A stretch of DNA of 64,000 bases from Marmoricola sp. (GTDB taxonomy: Bacteria > Actinomycetota > Actinomycetes > Propionibacteriales > Nocardioidaceae): NCBI GenBank assembly GCA_025964775.1, contig JAOPYE010000010.1, positions 248,001 through 312,000 of the forward strand. Direction: 5' to 3'. This document shows positions 33,668 through 41,038 of the stretch, piece after piece. Each line of letters starts with the position of its first letter. Position 1 is the stretch's first letter. The position numbers and the translations under genes are program-made. The notes under the pieces are model-generated. The model was not told the origin of the DNA and ran no database searches. It saw nothing but the letters and a program-made list of their open reading frames with translations.

Positions 33668-35667
33668 GCACCCCGTACCCGCACCTGCTCGAGCCGATCA
33701 CGCTGGGCAACCTGACCCTGCGCAACCGCGCGGTGATGGGCTCGATGCACACCGGGCTGGAGGACTACGTCTGGGACCTGCCGAAGCTCGCGGCCTACTA
33801 CGCCGAGCGCGCGGCCGGCGGCGTCGGCCTGATCATCACTGGCGGCTATGCGCCCAACAAGCGCGGCTGGCTCAAGCCGTTCGCGAGCGAGATGACCACG
33901 CGGTTGCAGTCGCAACGCCACCACCAGGTCACCGACGCGGTGCACGAGGCGGGTGGCGCGATCGCGATGCAGGTGCTGCACGCGGGCCGCTACGGCTACA
34001 CGCCGTTCTCGGTGTCGGCCTCGGCCGACAAGGCCCCCATCAACCCGTTCAAGCCGAGCGCGCTGTCGACGAGGGGCGTCGACCGGACGGCCTCCGACTT
34101 CGCGCGGTCGGCAGGCCTGGCCCAGAAGGCCGGCTACGACGCGGTCGAGATCATGGGCTCCGAGGGATACCTCATCAACCAGTTCCTCGCCGAGCGCACC
34201 AACAAGCGCACCGACAAGTGGGGAGGCTCCGCGGAGAACCGGATGCGCTTCCCGGTCGAGATCGTCCGCCGTACCCGGGAGAGGGTCGGCGAGGGCTTCC
34301 CGATCATCTACCGGCTCTCGCTGCTCGACCTGGTCGAGGGCGGTCAGACCTGGGACGAGGTGATCACCCTCGCGCATCTCGTCGAGGAGGCCGGAGCGAC
34401 GGTCATCAACACCGGGATCGGCTGGCACGAGGCGCGGGTTCCCACGATCATCACCCAGGTCCCGCGCGGCGCGTGGACGTGGACGACAGCGCGGCTCAAG
34501 GACGCCGTCTCGATCCCGGTCTGCGCTTCGAACCGGATCAACACCCCGGACCTCGCCAACCAGCTCATCGCCGACGGCACCGCGGATCTGGTCTCGATGG
34601 CCCGGCCGCTGCTCGCCGATCCCGAGTTCATCAACAAGGCGGCTGCCGAGCGCGCCGACGAGATCAACACGTGCATCGCCTGCAACCAGGCCTGCCTGGA
34701 CCATGTGTTCAAGAACCGAAGGGCCTCCTGCCTGGTCAACCCGCGCGCGTGCCGGGAGACCGAGCTGGTCCTGATGCCGACCGTGCGCCCGCACACGGTT
34801 GCGGTCGTCGGAGCCGGCCCGGCTGGTCTCAGCGCCGCGGTGTCGCTCGCCGAGACCGGCAACCGGGTGACGCTGTTCGAGAAGAGTGCGCACCTCGGCG
34901 GACAGTTCCGCCTCGCGATGCAGATCCCCGGCAAAGAGGAGTTCGCGGAGACGCTGCGCTACTACGCACGACGACTTGAGGTGCTCGGGGTCGACGTACG
35001 GCTCGAGACCGCGGCCGACGCCGCTGAGCTTGCTGCGTTCGACCAGATCGTGATCGCCACCGGTGTCGAACCCCGGATGCCGGCGATCCCCGGCATCGAC
35101 CACGTCAAGGCGGTCTCGTACGCCGACGTGCTGAACGGCACGGTCGTGGTCGGCGAACGGGCAGCCGTCGTCGGCGCCGGCGGCATCGGGGTCGACGTGT
35201 CGGTCTTCCTGACCCACTCGCCCGAATCGGTCGAGGACTGGTTGGCCCACTGGGGGGTCGGCGACCCGGCCCTGCACCCGGGCGGGCTGACCTCACCGAA
35301 GGACCGGGAGCCGGCTCGCGAGGTCGTCCTGGTCCAGCGCAAGACCGGCATGATCGGAGCCGGACTCGCCAAGACCTCGGGATGGGCGCACCGCGCCGTG
35401 CTCAAGCAGTCGGGCGTGACCCAGATCAGTGGCGCGACCTACGACCTCATCGACGACGCCGGCCTGCACATCACCGTTGACGGTAAGCCCCTGGTGCTCG
35501 AGGTCGACCACGTCGTGATCTGCGCCGGCCAGGAGTCGGTCCGCGGCCTGTACGACGACCTCGTCAGCGCCGGCCGGGACGTGCGGATCATCGGAGGCGC
35601 CGACGTGGCCGCCGAGCTGGACGCCAAGCGGGCGATCGAGCAGGGAGTGCGGCTGGCCGCTAGTTGA
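33664..35667 (+). CDS. 2,4-dienoyl-CoA reductase-like FAD/FMN/[4Fe-4S] oxidoreductase
   Basis: 667 residues. An old-yellow-enzyme barrel (residues 1-340; RNRAVMGSMHTGLED, GSEGYLINQFLAERTNKRTD) is followed by the iron-sulphur cysteines CIACNQAC and a distal RASC, then FAD (VVGAGPAGLSAAVSLAETG) and NAD(P) (VVGAGGIGVDVSVFL) Rossmann folds. This is the FadH layout, which removes 2,4-dienoyl-CoA during oxidation of unsaturated fatty acids. It is coupled to the PadR gene. A hairpin with GATAGTCCGG ends starts three bases after the stop. Confidence 0.9.
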   Translation: MSTPYPHLLEPITLGNLTLRNRAVMGSMHTGLEDYVWDLPKLAAYYAERAAGGVGLIITGGYAPNKRGWLKPFASEMTTRLQSQRHHQVTDAVHEAGGAIAMQVLHAGRYGYTPFSVSASADKAPINPFKPSALSTRGVDRTASDFARSAGLAQKAGYDAVEIMGSEGYLINQFLAERTNKRTDKWGGSAENRMRFPVEIVRRTRERVGEGFPIIYRLSLLDLVEGGQTWDEVITLAHLVEEAGATVINTGIGWHEARVPTIITQVPRGAWTWTTARLKDAVSIPVCASNRINTPDLANQLIADGTADLVSMARPLLADPEFINKAAAERADEINTCIACNQACLDHVFKNRRASCLVNPRACRETELVLMPTVRPHTVAVVGAGPAGLSAAVSLAETGNRVTLFEKSAHLGGQFRLAMQIPGKEEFAETLRYYARRLEVLGVDVRLETAADAAELAAFDQIVIATGVEPRMPAIPGIDHVKAVSYADVLNGTVVVGERAAVVGAGGIGVDVSVFLTHSPESVEDWLAHWGVGDPALHPGGLTSPKDREPAREVVLVQRKTGMIGAGLAKTSGWAHRAVLKQSGVTQISGATYDLIDDAGLHITVDGKPLVLEVDHVVICAGQESVRGLYDDLVSAGRDVRIIGGADVAAELDAKRAIEQGVRLAAS

Positions 35668-35670
35668 GCA

Positions 35671-35734
35671 GATAGTCCGGAGCAAGCGGCACGATCGAGA
35701 GTCCCGGAATGTGTGCTTCTTGCTCCGGACTATC
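35671..35734. repeat. Long hairpin with GATAGTCCGG ends, copy 3
   Basis: GATAGTCCGGAGCAAG (35671-35686) pairs with CTTGCTCCGGACTATC at 35719-35734; inner bases continue with a two-base mismatch and GCAC/GTGC. The outer 16 bases are identical to copy 1, the loop is different. It lies between the convergent dienoyl-CoA reductase and cation transporter genes. Confidence 0.78.
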
Positions 35735-35739
35735 GCCGC

Positions 35740-36660
35740 CTACGGATGTTCGGTGTCGGGCTCGTGGTCGCGGTGCGACTCGGGCTCGACCTGGAAGGTC
35801 GCGTGGTCGATCCCGAAGTCGGCGCGCACGCAGCCGGTCAGGTCGTCGAGGATGCGCCCGACCCCGCGTTCGGCCAGCGCCTGATCGGTGACGGTCACGT
35901 GCGCCGACAGCGCAGGCATCCCGCTGGTGATCGTCCAGGCGTGCAGGTCGTGGACGTCGAGCACACCGTCGGCACGGCACAGGTGGCGGCGGACGTCTTC
36001 GACGTCGAGGCCGGCCGGAGTCGCCTCGAGCAGCACGCCTGCGGCTTCGCGCAGGAGTGCCCAGGCCCGCGGAAGGACCAGGACGGCGATCACCAGCGAG
36101 GCGATCGAGTCGGCGCGCTGGAAGCCGGTCGTCAGCACGATCAGGCCTGCGACGATCGCCGCTGCCGACCCGAACGTGTCACTGAGCACCTCGAGGTAGG
36201 CACCCTTCATGTTCAGCGAGGTGTCCTTGCGCCGCGTCAGCACCGAGACCGAACCGAGGTTCGCGACCAGGCCGATACCGGCGAAGACCAGCAGCCGCGA
36301 CGCATCCACCTCGGTCGGATCGACCAGGCGACGCGTGCCGGCGTACGCGAGGTAGCCGCACAGCGCAAGCAGCACCAACGCGTTGAGGACCGCGGCCAGG
36401 ATCTCGGCACGGTGGTACCCGAAGGTGCGGCGCGGACTCGGTGGCCGGGTCGCCAGCAGCGAGGCGAGCAGGGCGACCACGATGCCGGCGGCATCGGTGA
36501 GCATGTGGCCCGCATCGGCGAGCAGGGCCAGCGAGCCGCTCCACCACGCGCCGAGGGCCTCGACGACCACGACGGACGAGGTGATCGCGAGCACCACGCG
36601 GAGCCGGCGACGATCCTCAGCACGCCCGCCGGAGTGATCGTGCCCGTGACCCACGCCCAT
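35740..36660 (-). CDS. Cation diffusion facilitator (CDF) transporter
   Basis: 306 residues from MGVGHGHDHSGGR. An N-terminal His-rich metal segment is followed by six membrane helices; the transport sites are LLADAGHMLTDAAG (HxxxD) and EVLSDTFGSAAAIVAG (DxxxD). The C-terminal cytoplasmic domain (DVHDLHAWTITSGMPALSAHV) is the metal-sensing CDF fold, and its tail is His-rich. Expected role: export of Zn or a similar divalent metal in exchange for protons. The frame is open upstream, but this ATG begins the His tag-like segment seen in the family. Confidence 0.9.
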   Translation of the reverse strand: MGVGHGHDHSGGRAEDRRRLRVVLAITSSVVVVEALGAWWSGSLALLADAGHMLTDAAGIVVALLASLLATRPPSPRRTFGYHRAEILAAVLNALVLLALCGYLAYAGTRRLVDPTEVDASRLLVFAGIGLVANLGSVSVLTRRKDTSLNMKGAYLEVLSDTFGSAAAIVAGLIVLTTGFQRADSIASLVIAVLVLPRAWALLREAAGVLLEATPAGLDVEDVRRHLCRADGVLDVHDLHAWTITSGMPALSAHVTVTDQALAERGVGRILDDLTGCVRADFGIDHATFQVEPESHRDHEPDTEHP

Positions 36661-36700
36661 GCTCGCAGCGTAGGGGAGTCGGTCCAGCGCGGTTCGGCGA

Positions 36701-36706
36701 TACCGT
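36701..36706 (+). promoter_or_regulatory. -10 element TACCGT of a leaderless start
   Basis: TACCGT, spacer GGCCGC, then the GTG at 36713. Confidence 0.45.
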
Positions 36707-36712
36707 GGCCGC

Positions 36713-37285
36713 GTGGACACTGCGTCGCTCGCCGGCTCCTCATCCGCTCCGTTCTCGATGCCCTTCACCGGGCTCGTCGTACCGGTCCGGGAAGCCGAGA
36801 CCCTGGTGAGGCAACGAGCCCTCCAGATCCAGCCCGAGCTGCTCCCCCAGGACCGCAGCGTGGCCGCGCACATCACGCTGCTCGTCCCTTTCCTGCCCCG
36901 CGAGCGCATCGACGACGGGGTCATCAGCGACCTGGCACGCTTCTTCTCCGACGTCACCACTTTCCGCTTCGCCCTCACCGAGGTCTGCCAGTTCCCCGGA
37001 GGCATCACCTATCTCGCGCCCGATCCGGCAGCGGCGTTCCGCCGGCTGACCCTCGAGCTGCACCGCGCCTTCCCCGAATTCCCCCCGTACGGCGGAGCGT
37101 TCGACGACGTCGTACCGCACCTGACCGTTCCACTGGCTCCCGGTGAGGACACCGATTCGCTGCGGGTCGCGCTGGAACGCACCCTGCCGCTGCAGGCCCA
37201 GGCGATCGAGGCGACGCTCGTGCACGTGGAGGAGGGCGGCACCCACGTGATCGCGACACTGCCCTTCGGAACCACGGCTGCATGA
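36713..37285 (+). CDS. 2'-5' RNA ligase superfamily protein (2H phosphoesterase fold)
   Basis: 190 residues. Two HxT/S-type motifs of the 2H phosphoesterase superfamily are present: AAHITLLVPF (about residue 53) and VPHLTVPLAP (about 141). The first 16 residues are low complexity and the fold starts at PFTGLVVPV. The family hydrolyses or ligates 2',3'-cyclic phosphates; the RNA target is unknown. A leaderless GTG start is likely. The stop overlaps the ATG of the pirin gene by four bases. Confidence 0.82.
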   Translation: MDTASLAGSSSAPFSMPFTGLVVPVREAETLVRQRALQIQPELLPQDRSVAAHITLLVPFLPRERIDDGVISDLARFFSDVTTFRFALTEVCQFPGGITYLAPDPAAAFRRLTLELHRAFPEFPPYGGAFDDVVPHLTVPLAPGEDTDSLRVALERTLPLQAQAIEATLVHVEEGGTHVIATLPFGTTAA

Positions 37286-37947
37286 CGATCGCGGTACGTC
37301 GTGGCGACGACCGGTTCCTCACCGAGGCCGAGGGACGGACGACCTGGCACTCGTTCTCGTTCGGGAGCCACTACGACGCCTCGAACCTCGGGTTCGGCGC
37401 GATCGTCGCGCTGAACGACGAGATGCTGCCGCCCGGGACCGGGTACGACGACCACGTCCATCGCGACACCGAGATCGTCACCTGGGTGCTCGAGGGCGTG
37501 CTGCGGCACACCGACGCCTCCGGGGAATCCACGGTGCTGACGGCCGGTGACGTCCAGCGGATCAGCGCAGGCGACGGGATCGTCCATGCCGAGCGGACCG
37601 AGCCCGGGGTCCGGACCCGCTTCGTGCAGACGTGGCTGCGTCCTGACGAACCGGGCGGTGTTGCGTCGTACGCGATCGAGCGCGGCGGCACCGGACTGGT
37701 CGAGCTCACCACAGCCGGCCTCGGCCTCGGTGTCGGTGACGCCCGCCTCCTGGTGGGCCGGACCGGTACCGGCGACCTCGTCCTCCCGGACGCGCCGCTC
37801 CTCCACCTGTTCGTCGTCGACGGCCGGGCTGCCCTCGGTGACCGGCCGCTCGCGACGGGCGATGCAGCCCGGATCGTCGACGAGGGCGGCCTGACGCTGA
37901 GCGTCACCGCCCCTGCCACCGTGGCGGTCTGGGCCTTCGGCACCTGA
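37282..37947 (+). CDS. Pirin family protein
   Basis: 221 residues. The N-terminal cupin has the pirin metal ligands in YDDHVHRDTEIVTWV (two His) and GDGIVHAERTEPG (His and Glu). The C-terminal cupin is degenerate. Bacterial pirins include quercetinases and metal-bound sensors; nothing here picks one role. Translation is coupled to the RNA ligase-like gene. Confidence 0.88.
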   Translation: MTIAVRRGDDRFLTEAEGRTTWHSFSFGSHYDASNLGFGAIVALNDEMLPPGTGYDDHVHRDTEIVTWVLEGVLRHTDASGESTVLTAGDVQRISAGDGIVHAERTEPGVRTRFVQTWLRPDEPGGVASYAIERGGTGLVELTTAGLGLGVGDARLLVGRTGTGDLVLPDAPLLHLFVVDGRAALGDRPLATGDAARIVDEGGLTLSVTAPATVAVWAFGT

Positions 37948-38003
37948 GGTAGGACGAACGCCGGTATCGTTCGCCCGACCGCACCTGACCGAGGAGAACG
38001 ACT

Positions 38004-38780
38004 GTGACGAACCGTGCCGAAGGCCGCACCGGCCGGCTGGTTGACCAGGCCAAGGTGGCGCTGCACTCGGCGCTCCAGAAGCGCAATCTCGACCTGGTCC
38101 GCAACCCGTTCCCGGTGCAGGTGGCGACCGCGATGAAGTGGCTCGAGCTCGGAACCGTCCTGGACATCGGCGGCAACATCGGCCAGTACGGCGCCGCCCT
38201 GCGCGCCAGCGGGTACACCGGCCGGATCATCTCGTGCGAGCCGCTCAGCGACGCGTACCCCCATCTCGCCCGCCGCGCTCAGGGCGACGCCGGCTGGACG
38301 ACCCTCAACACGGCTGTCGGTTCGGAGTCCGGGGAGATCGAGATCAACGTCTCCGCGAACTCCTACTCCAGCTCGATCCTGCCGATGACCGATGCCCACA
38401 GCCTCGCGGCGCCCGGCTCGGAGTACGTGCGCTCGGAGAAGGTCGCGATGACCACGATCGCCGAGATCATCACGTCGCAGCAGGCCGACCCCGAGCGGAG
38501 CCTGCTCAAGATCGACACCCAGGGCTACGAGGGAGCGGTCCTCGACGGAGCCGGTGACGCGCTCGCGCGCTTCGCCGCGGTCCAGCTCGAGCTCTCGATG
38601 GTGCCCCTGTACGACGGCGCGCCCCTGTTCGAGGACCTCACCGCCCGGATGGCAGCGGCCGGGTTCGGCATCTTCGCCCTCGAAGGCGGGTTCGGCGATC
38701 CCCGCACCGGACGGATGCTCCAGTGCGACGGGTTCTTCGTGCGCAACGACCTCATGCCCGATCCCAGCGGCCAGTTCTGA
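38004..38780 (+). CDS. FkbM family methyltransferase
   Basis: 258 residues with the SAM-binding motif LDIGGNIGQYG (about residue 53), the acidic end of strand two (ISCEPLSDAY), and the FkbM signature SLLKIDTQGYEGAVLDGA. The family methylates sugar hydroxyls in surface polysaccharides and some antibiotics. GGAG lies eight bases before the GTG at 38004. An inverted repeat CGAACG...CGTTCG at about 37955-37973 sits in the gap after the pirin gene. The gene is convergent with the AGPS-like gene. Confidence 0.88.
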   Translation: MTNRAEGRTGRLVDQAKVALHSALQKRNLDLVRNPFPVQVATAMKWLELGTVLDIGGNIGQYGAALRASGYTGRIISCEPLSDAYPHLARRAQGDAGWTTLNTAVGSESGEIEINVSANSYSSSILPMTDAHSLAAPGSEYVRSEKVAMTTIAEIITSQQADPERSLLKIDTQGYEGAVLDGAGDALARFAAVQLELSMVPLYDGAPLFEDLTARMAAAGFGIFALEGGFGDPRTGRMLQCDGFFVRNDLMPDPSGQF

Positions 38781-38792
38781 GGTCGTTCCGGG

Positions 38793-40430
38793 CTAGGGAA
38801 TCAAAACGCCCGGGTTCAACACTCCGGTCGGGTCCAGCCGCTGCTTGACGGCACGCAGCATCTCCACGCCCACCGGGCCGATCTCCTCGGCCAGCCACGG
38901 CTTGTGATCGCGACCGACGGCGTGGTGGTGGGTGATCGACGCACCGTTGCGGACCATCGCGGCTGACGCTGCTGCCTTGGCGGCGGCCCACTGCGCGAGC
39001 GGGTCGTCGGCCTGCTTGGTGGCCACGGTGAAGTACAGCGAGGCGCCGGTCTCGTAGACGTGCGAGATGTGGCAGAGCACCAGGCTTCCCTCGCCGAGGG
39101 ACTCGGTCACGGCCGCCTTGACGGAGGTGTAGACGTGGTCGAGGTTCGACCAGAACGTCACGGTCTCCATCGTCTCGGCGAGGACGCCGACGTCGAGCAG
39201 GGAATCGCGCAAGTACGGGCCGTGGAACCGACCGGCGGCCCACGCCTCACCGCCCTCGGTGCCCAGTGCCGTACCGCCGAGACTGGTCAGCAGCGCGGTG
39301 ACGGCAAGGCGCTTCGCGTCGACCGCTGCCCGGGTGCCTTCGTAGCCGGTGATCATCAGGCAACCACCCGCGCTCTCGCCGCCGACCTCGCTCGGCCTGG
39401 CCAGGTTGATCGCGGTCTCGTTCTCGTCCGAGAGACGCAGCACCGTTGGCAGCACGCCGGACTGGGCCAGGGTGCGCATGGCAGTGACGCCCTCGGCAAA
39501 GCCGGCGAACTGCCAGGACTCGTACGTCTTGACCACCGGCACCGGGCGGACCCGGACCCGGACGGCGGTGACTACACCGAACGTGCCTTCGGAACCCATG
39601 ACGAGTTCGCGCAGGTCCGGCCCGGCGGCATTGGCGGGTGAGTTGCCGAGCTCGAGGGTGCCCAGCGGCGTCGCGACCCGGAGCCCGACGACCAGCGAGT
39701 CGAAGCGCCCGTACCCGGCCGAGGACTGGCCCGAGGAACGGGTCACGGCGAAACCGCCGATCGAGGCGTACTCGAACGACTGCGGGAAGTGGCCCAGGGT
39801 CACGCCCTCGGCACCCAGCAACGCCTCGGCCGCCGGGCCGCGCAGGCCGGGTTCGAGCACGGCGGTCATCGAGGTGCGGTCCACCTCGATCAGCTTGTCG
39901 AAGCGGATCAGGTCCAGCGAGATGACGCCGGCGAATCCATCGCGCTCGGCGGCCAGGCCGCCGACGACCGACGTACCGCCACCGAAGGGGACCAGCGCCA
40001 CGTGGCGTCGTACGCACCAGCCGATCAGGGCGATGACCTCGTCGTGATCAGCCGGTCGCACGACGGCGTCGGGCGAATCCGAGCCGTCACCCATCCGGAT
40101 CTTGAGCATGTCCGGCGTGGACTTGCCGCGGGTCCGGTGCAGCCGGGTGTCGTGGTCGGTCAGGACGTGCTCGGGCCCGACGATCTCGGCGAGCTCCGCG
40201 AGCAGGTCAGCAGCCAGCGGCTCACTGAGCCGGACGTCAGCCGGGTCGACTGCCGGGGTATCGCTGGTGCCGATGAAGCCATCGACCAGGGCGAAGGCGC
40301 TCTCAGCCAGCGGGCCGGCCTCGGCGGGGTCGCCCCAGCGGGACCAGTGCATCTCGCGGGCGCCGGGGTAGGTGTCGGGGTGAGGGGCTCGTCCTGAGGA
40401 GGGCGGTCTGCGCCCGTCACGAAGGGTCAT
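38793..40430 (-). CDS. FAD-binding oxidase related to alkyldihydroxyacetonephosphate synthase
   Basis: 545 residues. FAD_binding_4 (PFGGGTSVVGGL, about 150; VTRSSGQSSAGYGRFD) and the C-terminal FAD-linked oxidase domain with the family histidine tract ITHHHAVGRDH and a final PTGVLNPGVLIP. The N-terminal HWSRWGDP is shared by actinobacterial AGPS-like proteins (M. tuberculosis Rv2251 type). The first 13 residues (MTLRDGRRPPSSG) come from repeat copy C; an internal ATG at 40352 is an alternative start. Role in ether lipid or D-lactate/glycolate-type oxidation is undecided. It is divergent from a TetR gene. Confidence 0.87.
   Translation of the reverse strand: MTLRDGRRPPSSGRAPHPDTYPGAREMHWSRWGDPAEAGPLAESAFALVDGFIGTSDTPAVDPADVRLSEPLAADLLAELAEIVGPEHVLTDHDTRLHRTRGKSTPDMLKIRMGDGSDSPDAVVRPADHDEVIALIGWCVRRHVALVPFGGGTSVVGGLAAERDGFAGVISLDLIRFDKLIEVDRTSMTAVLEPGLRGPAAEALLGAEGVTLGHFPQSFEYASIGGFAVTRSSGQSSAGYGRFDSLVVGLRVATPLGTLELGNSPANAAGPDLRELVMGSEGTFGVVTAVRVRVRPVPVVKTYESWQFAGFAEGVTAMRTLAQSGVLPTVLRLSDENETAINLARPSEVGGESAGGCLMITGYEGTRAAVDAKRLAVTALLTSLGGTALGTEGGEAWAAGRFHGPYLRDSLLDVGVLAETMETVTFWSNLDHVYTSVKAAVTESLGEGSLVLCHISHVYETGASLYFTVATKQADDPLAQWAAAKAAASAAMVRNGASITHHHAVGRDHKPWLAEEIGPVGVEMLRAVKQRLDPTGVLNPGVLIP
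40391..40426 (+). repeat. Palindromic repeat copy C
   Basis: Plus-strand copy: CCTGAGGAGGGCGGTCTGCG then CCCGTCACGAAGGG. Read on the minus strand it encodes residues 2-13 of the AGPS-like protein; the start codon is adjacent. It is inverted relative to copy D across the TetR gene. Confidence 0.7.
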
Positions 40431-40451
40431 GTGTTACAGTGTGACACATGA
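40427..40451. promoter_or_regulatory. 25-bp near-perfect palindrome covering both divergent start codons
   Basis: Arms TCATGTGTTACA and TGTGACACATGA around a central G, with one mismatched pair. The outer CAT/ATG are the start codons of the AGPS-like gene (40430) and the TetR gene (40448). TACAGT (40435-40440), seven bases before the TetR ATG, can serve as a -10 element for a leaderless transcript. Binding here would block both genes. Confidence 0.75.
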
Positions 40452-41038
40452 CGTCACTCCGTAACAACCCCCAGAATGCCAGGTCCTCCGAGGACCTCGC
40501 CCTGGACGCCGCCCGCGAGGCGATCCTCGCCGTCGGCTGGAGCCGTACGACGCTCACCGACATCGCCCGCCGGGCAGGCCTGAGCCGGATGACGCTCTAT
40601 CGCCGCTGGCCCGAGATGAACGCGCTGCTGGCTGACCTGATGACCCGCGAATGGGCGACCCTCGTCGATCTTGGCGCTCGCTCGGCGAACCACCGCGACC
40701 GCCTCGTGGACGGCATCGTCTCGACGGTCCGTGCACTGCGGGCCAACGAGCTGTTCACCCGGATCATCGAGCTCGACCCCCAGATGCTGCTCCCCTACCT
40801 GCTCGAACGACCGGGCCGGTCCCAGGAGCTCGTGCTCGGCCTGCTCGTCGGAGAGATCACCGCAGGCCAGGCGGCCGGGCAGATCCGCGCCGGCAACCCG
40901 CACCTGCTGGCGCGTTCGATCGTCCTGGCAGCCCACGGCTTCACCCTGTCGACCCAGACCATGACCACCGACGAGCTCGATGACGAGGCGTTCGACGCCG
41001 AGCTGGCTGTGCTCGTCGAGCGGTACCTGGCGCCATGA
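40448..41038 (+). CDS. TetR/AcrR family regulator between AGPS-like and glpD genes
   Basis: 196 residues. HTH at residues 29-60 (TLTDIARRAGLSRMTLYRRWPEMNALL). The C-terminal ligand domain has no assigned ligand. Order and orientation (AGPS-like divergent, TetR, then GlpD) are the same as M. tuberculosis Rv2251-Rv2250c-Rv2249c. It likely represses both sides through the palindrome at 40427-40451. The stop overlaps the glpD ATG (ATGA). Confidence 0.9.
   Translation: MTSLRNNPQNARSSEDLALDAAREAILAVGWSRTTLTDIARRAGLSRMTLYRRWPEMNALLADLMTREWATLVDLGARSANHRDRLVDGIVSTVRALRANELFTRIIELDPQMLLPYLLERPGRSQELVLGLLVGEITAGQAAGQIRAGNPHLLARSIVLAAHGFTLSTQTMTTDELDDEAFDAELAVLVERYLAP

Noticed and set aside
26633..35734. 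Hairpins as MITE insertions with target duplications
   Set aside because: No direct repeats flank the elements and their loops are unrelated, so simple transposition is not supported; they are reported as repeats only.
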